A stretch of DNA of 64,000 bases from assembly GCF_004363555.1 (NCBI RefSeq), contig NZ_SNZJ01000002.1, positions 186,001 through 250,000 on the forward strand, given 5' to 3'. Positions 27,815 to 39,223 of the stretch are shown in pieces. Each line of letters begins with the position of its first letter. Position 1 is the stretch's first letter. The translations under genes and the position numbers were made by a program. The DNA comes from Halomonas ventosae. Its GTDB lineage: Bacteria > Pseudomonadota > Gammaproteobacteria > Pseudomonadales > Halomonadaceae. The notes under the pieces were generated by a model, which saw nothing but the letters and a program-made list of their open reading frames with translations, was not told where the DNA came from and searched no databases.

Positions 27815-27938
27815 GGGGGCGTCCTTCCTGGTGATGATAATCAATCGCATGAATGACGCTATCACCCTCCCTGCCTAGTGACAATCCTTATCGTTTGCAT
27901 TGATTTCGCATTTGATCTGTATCAGGTGCGGCGTGCCA

Positions 27939-28994
27939 TCACTCGCTACCGAACTTCACCGTCAGGCTCTCGTCGCTCTCGCAGGGCTTGCCGTGACGCA
28001 GCGTCAGGCGACGCTGGGTGAGGTTCATCACCACCGAGAACAGCGTCTCCATGCGCTCCTCGGGGGGCTGGTCGGGGTTGAAGTGTCGGCAGAGGGAGAG
28101 CGGCGCGTTGTCATGGTCGCTCAGGACGGCGAACAGCTCGCCCTCGCCGATCTCGCCCTCGGCGGGCAGCCGCTCGCGCAGCAGGCGATCCAGCCGCGCC
28201 AGGCGGGGGCGGGAGTCGGGGCGCGGGAAGTCCTCGACCTGGCAGGTCGCGGCGCGGGCATAGAGGTGGTTGGTGTGGGTGACCAGGCCGCCCTCGGGGG
28301 CCAGTCGGCCGGGTTCGCCGGGGTGGACCTCCAGACCAGCCGCCTGGCCATCGGCACTGGCGATCAGGAAGTGGGCGGGCGAGCAGACCCGGTCGCGACT
28401 GGCCACGGCCACGGCACCGTCCATGTCGGGGCTCTCGAGGATCTTGCGCAGGGCGACGTGGATGGGCAGACCCTCGCCGCAGGTCTGCGAGCGGATGGCG
28501 TTGAGGCAGACCCCGATGCCGTGCTCGTTCATGCCGATCTTGGCCACCATGCCGGCCTCGCCGATGCTGATCAGGACGGGGGCGTCGAGGCCGCTGATCT
28601 CCAGCGCCACCACGTTGTGCAACTGGTCGGTGCGCCAGTCCCAGTTCTGGGCCAGCCACTGGGTGCCGTCGCGGTTCAGGGCAAAGGCGGAGCAGCCGCC
28701 GCTGGCCTGGGTCAGCGAGATCTCGCTGCGGCAGTTGAGGGTGAGGATGTCCTCGAAGTCGAGCCCGGCCCCGCGGGCGATGCCCTCCATCTCCTCGAGG
28801 ATGGCGGGGAAGCCGCGCTCGATCATCGGCAGGAAGCGGCTGGCCGTCTGGCGCGCCCCGGCCCAGTCCAGGCCCACGAAGTCCTGGAACAGCCGGTCGT
28901 AGACCTCGAGGCTGTGGGTGATCAGCCCGGCATGGGCGCGGCCGTGGGCCTCGCCGATCTCGCTGCGGCTGCCGGAAAGAGGAGTGATATGCAT
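27939..28994 (-). CDS. C45-family peptidase / acyl-CoA:6-APA acyltransferase-like N-terminal nucleophile hydrolase
   Basis: 351 residues. Resembles the Ntn-hydrolase family of isopenicillin-N acyltransferase. The expected autocatalytic nucleophile is Cys101 in SGGCSAFAL, followed by LAQNWDW and the EISGLDAPVLISIGEAGMV block. Members hydrolyse or transfer acyl amides, and the natural substrate here is unknown. No signal peptide. ATG 28994 is chosen (GAGGT upstream, family-like MHITPLSGS); the frame extends to 29057. It lies downstream of the dienelactone hydrolase gene in the same direction. Confidence 0.85.
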   Translation of the reverse strand: MHITPLSGSRSEIGEAHGRAHAGLITHSLEVYDRLFQDFVGLDWAGARQTASRFLPMIERGFPAILEEMEGIARGAGLDFEDILTLNCRSEISLTQASGGCSAFALNRDGTQWLAQNWDWRTDQLHNVVALEISGLDAPVLISIGEAGMVAKIGMNEHGIGVCLNAIRSQTCGEGLPIHVALRKILESPDMDGAVAVASRDRVCSPAHFLIASADGQAAGLEVHPGEPGRLAPEGGLVTHTNHLYARAATCQVEDFPRPDSRPRLARLDRLLRERLPAEGEIGEGELFAVLSDHDNAPLSLCRHFNPDQPPEERMETLFSVVMNLTQRRLTLRHGKPCESDESLTVKFGSE

Positions 28995-29086
28995 GGTGAC
29001 CTCATGACGCGGGGGCTGGTCACGATCACTGTAGCAGGCGGCGGGGCGCGGCAGCACCGGATCCTCGCCGGCGCTGCCGCCAGGCG

Positions 29087-29851
29087 TTAGAGCACCTCGT
29101 CGAGCAGGTCCTGGAAGGCCGCCCAGGACTTCTCGTCGGCGCGCTGCTGGTAGCGTTCGCTGCCGAAGACGGTGAAGGCGTGGGGGGCGCCGGAGTAGAC
29201 CTGGATCTCGTAGGTGACGCCGGCGGCCTCGAGTTCCTTGCCGAGGGTGGCGACGTCGTCCAGCGAGATCGACTGGTCGGCGCCGCCGTGGGCGACCAGG
29301 ATCGGGGCGGTATCGGCGTCGTACGACTGGCCCTCGGGGGTCGCCAGGCCGCCATGGAAGGTGGCGTAGCCGGCCACGTCCTGCGCCTCGCCGGAGCGGG
29401 CGAGTTCCAGCACCACGGCGCCGCCGAAGCAGTAGCCCATCACCACGGCGGGTTGGGCGGCCCCCTGGTTGCGGGCCTCGGCCAGGCCGGCCAGGGTCAG
29501 GCTGCGCATGCGCTCTCGGTCCTCGTAGAGCCGCGCGGTCTCGGCCTTCCTGGCCTCGATCTCCGCCGGGCGATTGCCCTGGCCGTAGAGGTCGACGGCG
29601 AAGGCGTCATAGCCCTGCTCGGCGAGCATGTCGGCACGTTCTCGCTCGTAGTCGTCGAGGCCGTCCCAGTCGTGGATGACCAGCACGGTGCCGCGGGTCT
29701 CGCCCTCGGCGGTGGCGAGGTAGCCCTCGAAGGCCTCGCCGCCGACGTCATAGGTGACGTCCTGGCCGGCGGGCTCGAAGGCGAAGGCGCTGCCGGTGGT
29801 AAGGCCAAGGGTGGCGGCCAGGGTCAGGGTGGCGTGAAGCGGGTGGGTCAT
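29087..29851 (-). CDS. Exported dienelactone hydrolase family protein
   Basis: 254 residues. Signal peptide to about SAFA (24), then an alpha/beta-hydrolase of the dienelactone hydrolase family: VLVIHDWDGLDDY oxyanion region, nucleophile Cys141 in MGYCFGG, Asp in VAHGGADQSIS, and His in SGAPHAFTVFG. Such exported members are common and their substrates are unknown. ATG 29851 has GGAGG upstream; the frame stays open to 30502 but that part lies antisense inside the binding-protein gene and is not credible. Confidence 0.9.
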   Translation of the reverse strand: MTHPLHATLTLAATLGLTTGSAFAFEPAGQDVTYDVGGEAFEGYLATAEGETRGTVLVIHDWDGLDDYERERADMLAEQGYDAFAVDLYGQGNRPAEIEARKAETARLYEDRERMRSLTLAGLAEARNQGAAQPAVVMGYCFGGAVVLELARSGEAQDVAGYATFHGGLATPEGQSYDADTAPILVAHGGADQSISLDDVATLGKELEAAGVTYEIQVYSGAPHAFTVFGSERYQQRADEKSWAAFQDLLDEVL

Positions 29852-29993
29852 GGTGTGCCTCCAGGGTCGATGGACGCCTGTCAGTATAGGCGTCGTCTCG
29901 GTGAGCGTTGGCGAGGCGGACTTGTGTTCTGCGGGCAAGGGTTCCAGATTGTGAAGGTGTGTTACCCGAGCAACCTGAGCGAGACGAACAATC

Positions 29994-31196
29994 ATGAAAA
30001 AGCGCGTACTGGCGATGGCAGTCGCCGCCTCCACCGTGGCCCTTTCGGGCATGGCCCAGGCCGAGGTCAAGATCGGTTTCCTGGGTGGCTTCACCGGCGG
30101 GATCGAGAGCCTGACCCCGCCGATCTTCGATGGCGCCCAGCTGGCGGTGAACCAGATCAACGAGCAGGGGGGGCTCCTCGGCGGCCAGATGATCGAGATG
30201 CCCACCGGTGACACCACCTGCTCCGATGCCTCGGCGGCCTCCAACGCGGCCGACCGCATGGTCAACACCGAGCAGGTCACGGCCATCGTGGGTGCCCTGT
30301 GCACCGGCGCCACCATCGCGGCGGCCAACAACGCGGCCATTCCCGGCGGGGTGGTGATGGTCTCGCCGGCCTCCACGGCGCCGGCGGTCAGCGAGCTGGA
30401 CGACAACGACCTGGTGTTCCGCACCGTGCCTTCGGACGCCTTCCAGGGCGAGATGCTGGCCAAGCTGCTGCTCGAGAAGGGCATCGACGAGGTGGCGGTC
30501 ACCTACGTCAACAACGATTATGGCCAGGGCCTCTCCGACGCCTTCACCGAGACCTTCGAGGCCGAAGGTGGCACGGTGGCCGCGAACCTGGCTCACGAGG
30601 ACAACCGCGCCGACTACCGTTCCGAGCTCGGCACCCTGTCGTCCAGCGGCGTGCCGACGCTAGTGGTGCTGGCCTATGCCGATACCTCCGGCCAGACGGT
30701 GCTGCGCCAGGCCTACGAGAGCGGCATGTTCACCCAGTACGTGGGGGCCGACGGCATGGTCGGCAACAGCCTGGTGGATGCCGTGGGCGCCGATGTCCTC
30801 GAGGGCATGATCGCGACCCGGCCGGGCAGCCCGGACCTGCCCGGTACCGCGCTCTTCGCCGAGGCGGCCGAGGCGGCCGACGTCGACCCCGATGCGGTGT
30901 TCGCGGCCCAGGCCTACGATGCCGCCTTCCTGCTGGCGCTGGCCATCGAGCAGAACGGCAACGCCGAGCGCGAGGGGCTCTCCGAGGCGCTGCGCAGCGT
31001 CGCCACGGCCCCCGGCGAGGAGATCCTGCCAGGTGAGTGGGAGAAGGCGGTGGAGCTGATCGCCGCCGGTGAGGAGATCAACTACGAGGGGGCCTCCGGT
31101 CGCCATGAGTTCAATGAGGCCGGCGACGTGCCGGGCATCGTGGTCGAGATGACCGTCGAGGGCGGCGAGTTCGTGCAGGTCGGCGAGCTCGAGTAG
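29994..31196 (+). CDS. Branched-chain amino acid-type ABC transporter substrate-binding protein
   Basis: 400 residues. Signal peptide ending MAQA (about 23), then a LivJ/LivK-type periplasmic binding domain: IGFLGGFTGGIESLTPPIFDGAQLAVNQIN splits into the usual ligand-site blocks, later GALCTGATIAAANNAAIPGG. Ligand could be an amino acid, amide or similar. It is transcribed towards livM and separated from it by a terminator; the remaining subunits of the transporter are on the opposite strand (31309-35209). Confidence 0.92.
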   Translation: MKKRVLAMAVAASTVALSGMAQAEVKIGFLGGFTGGIESLTPPIFDGAQLAVNQINEQGGLLGGQMIEMPTGDTTCSDASAASNAADRMVNTEQVTAIVGALCTGATIAAANNAAIPGGVVMVSPASTAPAVSELDDNDLVFRTVPSDAFQGEMLAKLLLEKGIDEVAVTYVNNDYGQGLSDAFTETFEAEGGTVAANLAHEDNRADYRSELGTLSSSGVPTLVVLAYADTSGQTVLRQAYESGMFTQYVGADGMVGNSLVDAVGADVLEGMIATRPGSPDLPGTALFAEAAEAADVDPDAVFAAQAYDAAFLLALAIEQNGNAEREGLSEALRSVATAPGEEILPGEWEKAVELIAAGEEINYEGASGRHEFNEAGDVPGIVVEMTVEGGEFVQVGELE

Positions 31197-31231
31197 CATC
31201 CTCCCCCGGGCTGCCAAGCCCGGTCAGCACG

Positions 31232-31263
31232 AGGCCCCGGCGGGTAACCGCCGGGGCCTTTCA
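31232..31263. terminator. Terminator between the binding-protein gene and livM
   Basis: AGGCCCCGGCGG, loop GTAA, CCGCCGGGGCCT, then TTCATT. It sits between convergent genes and fits best as the terminator of the binding-protein gene. Confidence 0.75.
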
Positions 31264-31308
31264 TTGGGGCATGCTGCAGGTTGTGGTGCCTGCAGCTTGC
31301 CGCCAGAG

Positions 31309-32610
31309 TCACCCGTGGTGGCGGACCTTCTCCGGCAGCAGCCCCTTGGGCGCGTAGCGCAGCACCAGGGTGATCAGCAGCCCGATCACGAACACTCGCG
31401 CCTGCAGGGCCCGGCTATCCAGGTTGGTGGGGGCCTCCCAGCCGAAGGCGCCCTCGCCGAAGGCAACGGCCAGCTCCATCAGGAACAGCGCCAGCGGCTC
31501 GGACATGATCCAGATGATGTAGACCGCCACGGCGCCGAAGATGGTGCCCAGGTTGTTGCCGGGTCCGCCCAGGATGACCATCACCAGCACCAGGAAGGTG
31601 TGGTTGAGGGGCAGGTAGCCCTGGGGGTCGAACATGCTGTTGAAGCTGGCCAGGACCGCCCCGCCGATGCCCATCAGGATGCAGCCCAGCACGAAGATCT
31701 CCAGGCGGCGCCTGTTGATGTCCTTGCCCATGGCGGCGGCGGAGATCTCGTTGTCGCGGATGGCGCGGATCATCCGCCCCCAGGGGGCATGGTAGGCACG
31801 GCTCAGCAGGAAGAAGATCGCCGCGATCATCACCGCGGTGACCGAGAGGTAGAGGGCCCGGGCCAGGGTGAAGCCGACCTCGGCCGGGCCCGGCACCGGC
31901 CAGGGCAGCGGCGACACGGTGGCGGTGCCGCGGGTCAGCCAGTCGGAGTTCTTGAGGAAGGCCTTGATGATCTCGGCGATGCCCAGGGTGGCGATGGCCA
32001 GGTAGTCGCTGCGCAGCCCCAGGCAGACCCGGCCGATGAAGTAGCCGACCCCGCCGGCCAGCACCCCGCCCACGATCCAGCCGACGCCGACCGGCAGCCC
32101 AAGGCCGCCGATGAAACCGGCACGGGACTCGATCTGGTCGGTCACCCCGCGCAGGGCGTTGATCACCACCAGGTAGAGCACCACCGCGAGCATCACGGTG
32201 ATGACGGTGCGCAGCGTTTTCGGCACACCGAGCCGGTCGAGCCGGGTGGCGCCGAACACCACCAGGGCGGCGGCGACCATGTAGAGCAGCACTTGGCCGA
32301 GCTCGCCGGGCAGCTCGCTGCCCCAGAAGGCCTCGTTGACCGGGATGCTGAAGAACATGGCGCAGAAGCCGCCCAGGGCCACGAAGCCCATCACCCCGGC
32401 GTTGAACTGGCCGGCATAGCCCCACTGGATGGTCAGGCCCAGGGCCAGGATGGCGTAGCAGGCGGCCTCCACCAGCATGCGGGTGCTGTAGGCCGGGCCC
32501 ATGACGGCGTAGACGCCCAGCACGGCCACCAGCACGGCGGCGAAGAGGAGGAGTTCGCGCAGCGGGAAACGGCCCGGCGCGGCGACGGTATCGGCGCGTT
32601 TGGTATCCAT
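31309..32610 (-). CDS. livM: LivM-type ABC transporter permease
   Basis: 433 residues, about ten membrane segments. Contains the LivM signatures QWGYAGQFNAGVMGFVALGGF and DYLAIATLGIAEIIKAFLKN, and the EAA-like RAIRDNEISAAAMGKDINRRR loop that contacts the ATPase. Start at ATG 32610, which shares one base with the livH stop (TGATG). Pairs with LivH in the membrane channel. The gene name denotes the family; the transported ligand is unknown. Confidence 0.92.
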   Translation of the reverse strand: MDTKRADTVAAPGRFPLRELLLFAAVLVAVLGVYAVMGPAYSTRMLVEAACYAILALGLTIQWGYAGQFNAGVMGFVALGGFCAMFFSIPVNEAFWGSELPGELGQVLLYMVAAALVVFGATRLDRLGVPKTLRTVITVMLAVVLYLVVINALRGVTDQIESRAGFIGGLGLPVGVGWIVGGVLAGGVGYFIGRVCLGLRSDYLAIATLGIAEIIKAFLKNSDWLTRGTATVSPLPWPVPGPAEVGFTLARALYLSVTAVMIAAIFFLLSRAYHAPWGRMIRAIRDNEISAAAMGKDINRRRLEIFVLGCILMGIGGAVLASFNSMFDPQGYLPLNHTFLVLVMVILGGPGNNLGTIFGAVAVYIIWIMSEPLALFLMELAVAFGEGAFGWEAPTNLDSRALQARVFVIGLLITLVLRYAPKGLLPEKVRHHG

Positions 32611-33614
32611 CAGATCACCTTGCCCTTGAAGATGCCGGTGGGGCGCCACACCAGGATGACGACCAGGATGAAGAAGGGCACCACGATCTTGTACTCGGTG
32701 CCGACGAAGGCCAGGTTGCCGGCCTGGGTCAGCCACTCCGGCAGGCTTTCGCGGAAGGGGCGCAGCAGCACGCTCCAGTTGAATACCGCCAGGGTCTCGG
32801 CGAAGCCGACCACGAAGCCGCCGGCCACGGCGCCGTAGGGGTGGCCCACGCCGCCGACGATGGCGGCGGCGAAGATCGGCAGCAGCAGGAAGAAGCTGAG
32901 GTCGGGCTTGAAGGTCACGTCCAGCGACAGCAGGGTGCCGGCGATGGCGGCGAGTCCCCCGGCGATCACCCAGGTCACGGCGACGATGGTGTTGGTGTTG
33001 ATGCCCGAGGCCTGGGCCAGGTCGGGGTTGTCGGACATGGCGCGCATCGCCTTGCCCAGCCGCGAGCGGCTGAGGAAGAGGTGCAGGCCGACGACCGCGA
33101 CCAGGGTGATGACGAAGAGGTAGAGCTGCGGCTCGGTGATCACCACCGGGGCCCGCACGCCCTCGAAGGGCAGGGCGAGGCGGAAGATCTCCTTGCGGTC
33201 GTCGATGTAGAGGCTCTGGCCGCTGGTGCCGGCAAACAGGCGGATCAGGCCCTGGAGCATCAGGGTGACCCCCAGCGAGCCGATCACCAGCACGATCGGT
33301 TTGACCCCGTGGGCGCGCAGCGGCTTGTAGAAGGCCCTGTCGATGCCCACCGCGAGCAGGGCGGTGAGCGCCATGGCCAGCGGCAGCAGGACCAGCGCGG
33401 AGGGCACGCCGAAGGCGGCCCCGGCGCCGGGGAAGGCGGTGGTCAGCAGCAGCACCATGAAGGCGCCGAAGGTCATCATGTCGCCATGGGCGAAGTGGGC
33501 GAAGCGCATGATACTGAAGATCAGCGTCACGCCCACCGCGCCGATGGCGTAGATCGAGCCGGTCACGCTGCCGGCGATCACCACGTTGTTGATAAAGAAG
33601 ACCAGTTCATTCAC
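32610..33614 (-). CDS. livH: LivH-type ABC transporter permease
   Basis: 334 residues, eight to nine membrane segments. GSIYAIGAVGVTLIFSIMRFAHFAHGD is the LivH opening and GKAMRAMSDNPDLAQASGIN is the ATPase-coupling loop. Located between livF (34 bp upstream) and livM (overlapping). Forms the heterodimeric permease with LivM. Confidence 0.93.
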   Translation of the reverse strand: MNELVFFINNVVIAGSVTGSIYAIGAVGVTLIFSIMRFAHFAHGDMMTFGAFMVLLLTTAFPGAGAAFGVPSALVLLPLAMALTALLAVGIDRAFYKPLRAHGVKPIVLVIGSLGVTLMLQGLIRLFAGTSGQSLYIDDRKEIFRLALPFEGVRAPVVITEPQLYLFVITLVAVVGLHLFLSRSRLGKAMRAMSDNPDLAQASGINTNTIVAVTWVIAGGLAAIAGTLLSLDVTFKPDLSFFLLLPIFAAAIVGGVGHPYGAVAGGFVVGFAETLAVFNWSVLLRPFRESLPEWLTQAGNLAFVGTEYKIVVPFFILVVILVWRPTGIFKGKVI

Positions 33615-33648
33615 GTCGGTACACTCCCACCTTCTCTGGCCTTCTGGG

Positions 33649-34353
33649 CTAGCCGCCCAGGAAGCTCTTGGCGACTTCCGGGTCTGCCAGCAGGGCGGCG
33701 CCGGAATCGGTGAAACGGTTCTGGCCGGCGGCCAGCACGAAGCCCCGGTCGGCGATGGCCAGGGCCTGCTTGGCGTTCTGCTCGACCATCAGGATGCCCA
33801 CGCCGGCCGAGTTGACCAGCTTCACCTGCTCGAAGATCTCGTTCATGTAGAGCGGCGAGAGGCCGGCGGTGGGCTCGTCGAGGAGCAGCAGGCTGGGCTC
33901 GGCCATCAGCGCCCGTCCCATGGCCACCATCTGGCGCTGGCCGCCGGAGAGCTCGCCGGCGGGCTGGTGGCGCTTGTCATGGAGCGGCGGGAAGAAGTCG
34001 TAGACCTGCTTGAGCATGCGCTTGACGTTGCCGGGCTTGAGGAAGGCCCCCATCTCCAGGTTCTCCTTCACCGTGAGGCTCGGGAAGACGTTCTTCTCCT
34101 GGGGGACGAAGCCCATGCCCTTCTGCACCAGCTTGTTGGGCGGCAGGTTGTGGATCGGCTCGCCACGCAGCAGGATCTCGCCCTGGCTGACGTGGAGCAG
34201 GCCGAAGATGGCCTTGAGCATGGTGGACTTGCCGGCGCCGTTGGGGCCGACGATCACGCCGATCTCGTCGGCCTCGATGGCCATGTCCACCCCGTTGAGG
34301 ATGTTCATGCCCCCGTAGCCACCATGCACGTCGCGTGCGTCGAGTAATGGCAT
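33649..34353 (-). CDS. livF: LivF-type ABC transporter ATPase
   Basis: 234 residues. Walker A GPNGAGKST, signature LSGGQRQMVAMGRALM, Walker B LLLLDEPTAGLSP, and the H-loop region MVEQNAKQAL typical of LivF. Begins MPLLDARDVHGGYGGMNILNGV. Works with LivG as the ATPase pair. An 88-bp gap separates it from livG. Confidence 0.94.
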   Translation of the reverse strand: MPLLDARDVHGGYGGMNILNGVDMAIEADEIGVIVGPNGAGKSTMLKAIFGLLHVSQGEILLRGEPIHNLPPNKLVQKGMGFVPQEKNVFPSLTVKENLEMGAFLKPGNVKRMLKQVYDFFPPLHDKRHQPAGELSGGQRQMVAMGRALMAEPSLLLLDEPTAGLSPLYMNEIFEQVKLVNSAGVGILMVEQNAKQALAIADRGFVLAAGQNRFTDSGAALLADPEVAKSFLGG

Positions 34354-34441
34354 TGTCAGACGTTCTCTGCGTTCGTTCTCGTTGTTGGAAAGCGCTGGAA
34401 TGCGCTGGCCGGGTGCCTGCCCGCGGGCGGTGGCTCTCCCG

Positions 34442-35209
34442 TCAGGACGCGGCGCCGAAGTAGGCCTCGATGACCTGGGGGTCGTTCTGGATCTCCTCGA
34501 TCGAGCCCTCGACCATCACGCTGCCCTGGGCCAGCACGATCACCGGGTCGCAGAGGCGGGCGATCATGTCCATGTCGTGCTCGATGACCAGGAAGGTGTA
34601 GCCCATCTCGCGGTTGAGCCGCTCGATGTTGGTCACCAGGTCACCGAGCAGGGTGCGGTTGACCCCGGCGGCTATCTCGTCGAGCAGCACCACCCGGGCG
34701 TCGGTCATCATGGTGCGACCGAGCTCCAGGAGCTTCTTCTGGCCGCCGGAGAGGTTGCCGGCCAGCTCGTTGCGCACGTGGTGCAGGCCGATGAAGTCGA
34801 TCACCTCCAGGGCGCGGCGACGCACCTCGGCCTCCTGCATCGTCACCAGGGAGGGCTTGAGCCAGGCGTTGAACAGGCTCTCGCCGGCCTGGGCCGGAGG
34901 CACCATCATCAGGTTCTCCAGGGCGGTCATGTGGGAGAACTCGTGGGCGATCTGGAAGGTGCGCAACAGTCCCTTGTGGAACAGCTCGTTGGCGGGACGG
35001 TTGGTGATCTCCTCGCCGTCGAGCAGGATCCGGCCACTGTCCAGCGGCAGGGCCCCGGCGATGATGTTGAACAGCGTCGACTTGCCGGCCCCGTTGGGGC
35101 CGATCAGGCCGGTGATCGAGCCCTGCTCCACCTGGATCGAGCAGTCGTTGATGACTCTGAGGCCACCGAAGGCCTTGTGGACGTGCTGGACGTCGATGAT
35201 GGCTGCCAT
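34442..35209 (-). CDS. livG: LivG-type ABC transporter ATPase
   Basis: 255 residues. Walker A GPNGAGKSTLFN, signature NLSGGQKKLLELGRTMM, Walker B VVLLDEIAAGVN (Ile in place of the usual Pro after Asp-Glu, as in some LivG), and H-loop LVIEHDMDMI. Starts 24 bp downstream of the SNF-family transporter stop, so the two are probably one transcript. Confidence 0.93.
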   Translation of the reverse strand: MAAIIDVQHVHKAFGGLRVINDCSIQVEQGSITGLIGPNGAGKSTLFNIIAGALPLDSGRILLDGEEITNRPANELFHKGLLRTFQIAHEFSHMTALENLMMVPPAQAGESLFNAWLKPSLVTMQEAEVRRRALEVIDFIGLHHVRNELAGNLSGGQKKLLELGRTMMTDARVVLLDEIAAGVNRTLLGDLVTNIERLNREMGYTFLVIEHDMDMIARLCDPVIVLAQGSVMVEGSIEEIQNDPQVIEAYFGAAS

Positions 35210-35233
35210 GTCGGTTTCCGTCGGTTGTTGTTC

Positions 35234-36679
35234 TTACAGCTCCTGGCTGTCATCGGCCAGGAAGGTGCGGCCGGCGGCGAAGGCGCCGACGATCACCACC
35301 GCGCCGATGGCCGGTATCAGATAGCCCTCCACCTGCGGGATGCTGCGCAGGAAGACGAAGGCGACCGCCGCGGGGGCCACGAAGCGCACCAAGAAGCGCC
35401 AGATGCGGAACCAGCGCTCGTTGGTGCGCATCTCCTTCATCACCTCGCTGTGGGTCAGCGCCCAGCCCGCGAAGAGCGCGATCAGAAGGCCCCCCAGCGG
35501 CATGAAGATGTTGGTCAGCAGCTCGATGAAGTCGAAGGCGCTGCGCCCGAAGAGCGCGTGGAAGAGGGTGCCCTCGGACCACAGATTGAAGCTGAGCACG
35601 GTGAGCAGCCCCAGCGCCCAGCTGGCGATGACCATGACCGCCACGGCCTGGGGCCGGGTCAGGTCGAAGCGCTCGACCAGGAAGGCCGCCACTGGCTCGA
35701 TCAGCGAGATAGAGGAGCTGATCGCCGCGCCCAGCACCAGGATGAAGAAGGCCCCGCCGACCAGCGCCCCGCCGGGCATCTCGGCGAAGGCCAGCGGCAG
35801 GGTGACGAACATCAGCCCCGGCCCCTCGCCGGGGTCGAGCCCGGCGCCGAAGACCAGCGAGAAGATCGCCAGGCCGGCGACCATGGCCACCGCGGTGTCG
35901 ACCACGGCGATGGAGAAGGCGGTGCGGGTCAGCGAGGCCTCGCCGGGCATGTAGGCGCCGTAGGCCATGATTGCACCCATGCCCAGGCTCAGGGTGAAGA
36001 ACGACTGGCCCATGGCCTGCAGCCACCCCTCCAGGCTGAGGTCGGCGAGGTTGAAGGTGAACAGGAAGCCGGCCGCGGCACCGAAGTCGCCGATGATGGC
36101 GCCGTAGCCCAGTACCACCAGCAGGATCACGAACAGCGAGGGCATCAGTACCCGCAGCCCCGCCTCGATCCCCTTGTGGATCCCGAGGCCGACGATCAGC
36201 GCCGAGGCGGCGATGAACAGGGTGTGATAGAGCGTCAGCAGCCCGGGCGAGGCGAGCAGGGCATCGAAGCTCTCTCCCACGCCGGCGGCATCCACGTCGA
36301 CCATGCTGCCGGTGAACATCAGCCCGGTGTAGTGGATCGCCCAGCCGGCGATCACCGAGTAGAAGCTCAGGATCAGGAAGGCCGAGACCGCCCCCAGCCA
36401 GCCGATCGATTCCCAGGCCCGCGAGGTGTGGTGGGTCTGGGTCAGGAAGCGCATGCCCATGATCGGGCTGCGGCGGCTGTTGCGCCCCAGCATGATCTCG
36501 GCGATCAGGATGGGAATGCCCACCGCGAAGATGGTCAGGGCATAGACCAGGATGAAGGCCCCACCGCCGTTCTCGCCGGTCAGGTAGGGGAAGCGCCAGA
36601 GGTTGCCGAGCCCGACGGCCGAGCCGACGGCGGCCAGCAGGAAGGTGCCCTTGTGGGTCCAGACGTTGTGCGTGCTCAT
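35234..36679 (-). CDS. Sodium-dependent transporter, SNF/NSS (LeuT) family
   Basis: 481 residues, about 11-12 membrane segments. The N-terminal helix AAVGSAVGLGNLWRFPYLTG contains the unwound TM1 ion- and substrate-binding motif, and TM6 is replaced by the usual FFTLSLGMGAIMAYGAYMP. Catalyses Na+-coupled uptake of an amino acid or amine. ATG 36679 is chosen as the family start (STHNVWTHKGTF). It heads a gene string with livG-F-H-M, joining a Na+ symporter and an ABC importer. Confidence 0.93.
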   Translation of the reverse strand: MSTHNVWTHKGTFLLAAVGSAVGLGNLWRFPYLTGENGGGAFILVYALTIFAVGIPILIAEIMLGRNSRRSPIMGMRFLTQTHHTSRAWESIGWLGAVSAFLILSFYSVIAGWAIHYTGLMFTGSMVDVDAAGVGESFDALLASPGLLTLYHTLFIAASALIVGLGIHKGIEAGLRVLMPSLFVILLVVLGYGAIIGDFGAAAGFLFTFNLADLSLEGWLQAMGQSFFTLSLGMGAIMAYGAYMPGEASLTRTAFSIAVVDTAVAMVAGLAIFSLVFGAGLDPGEGPGLMFVTLPLAFAEMPGGALVGGAFFILVLGAAISSSISLIEPVAAFLVERFDLTRPQAVAVMVIASWALGLLTVLSFNLWSEGTLFHALFGRSAFDFIELLTNIFMPLGGLLIALFAGWALTHSEVMKEMRTNERWFRIWRFLVRFVAPAAVAFVFLRSIPQVEGYLIPAIGAVVIVGAFAAGRTFLADDSQEL

Positions 36680-36808
36680 GGGGATCCAGGATTGCCTTGG
36701 TGGGCCTTGTGGGCCTGTCGCCCCAACTTTGCGGCACAAGGCCCCTTCCTGGCTAGTAGACCTGCGTTTAGGGGCCGTTGGCGACGGGGATGGTATCGGC
36801 GCGCGCAA

Positions 36809-37126
36809 TCACTCCCCGTCGTCCTCCGGAGCGCGGGGTTCGGGCTCCAGGGCGCGGCAGGCATCCGGCAGGCGTACCGTGTCGCCGAGAGCGAGCTTGC
36901 CGTGGGACTTCATGCGTCGGCCGTTGTCGGCGGCGATCAGCGCCGCCACCTCGCCGATGCTGGTCCCGTCGACCCAGGCCTCCACCTTCACCCTGACGAT
37001 GACGCCCTCGTAGCGGGCCGAGAGGATGTCGCCGGGCCGCGGCTCGACGAGCTGCTCGGGGTGTCTGGCGAAGTGTTCCAGCACGCTGTCGCGGCCGGGG
37101 TCGCCCCACTCCACGTGCTTGTGCAT
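36809..37126 (-). CDS. Hypothetical protein (105 aa)
   Basis: Small soluble protein, MHKHVEWGDPGRDSVLEHFA, with a possible S4/beta-barrel-like core (GDILSARYEGVIVRVKVEAW) and an acidic C-terminus. Strong AGGAGG ribosome-binding site before ATG 37126; the frame is open further upstream without one. I do not recognise the family. Located between typA (upstream, terminated) and the SNF-type gene. Confidence 0.65.
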   Translation of the reverse strand: MHKHVEWGDPGRDSVLEHFARHPEQLVEPRPGDILSARYEGVIVRVKVEAWVDGTSIGEVAALIAADNGRRMKSHGKLALGDTVRLPDACRALEPEPRAPEDDGE

Positions 37127-37208
37127 GTCGGGGCTCCTCCTTGGGGGAATCCAGCCTCCAGCATAGCCGCCGGGACCGGGAACGGCAGCACGCCGCGGAC
37201 CGAAACGA

Positions 37209-37234
37209 CAGAGCCCGCCGGATGGCGGGCTCTG
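37209..37234 (-). terminator. Terminator downstream of typA
   Basis: An 11-bp perfect stem: CAGAGCCCGCC (37209-37219) with GGCGGGCTCTG (37224-37234), 4-nt loop. On the minus strand it follows the typA stop by 22 bp and is followed by TCGTTTCG. Confidence 0.7.
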
Positions 37235-37256
37235 GGAGCGGCATGGCAAGCGGGCC

Positions 37257-39083
<1,827 letters not shown>

Positions 39084-39223
39084 GACGGGATCCTGCTGAC
39101 AAAATTGGGGCCGCATTATAGGGGCAGGGCGATGACGGCTACCAGCGTTGTCGCCGGGAATCTTGCGGTGCCACGGGATATCAGTGGCTTGGGGGCGTCG
39201 CTAGGCCGGCGCGTCGTCCGGGC

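Noticed and set aside
29852..30502. N-terminal extension of the dienelactone hydrolase
   Set aside because: It lies antisense within the binding-protein gene and precedes a perfect signal peptide with its own ribosome-binding site.
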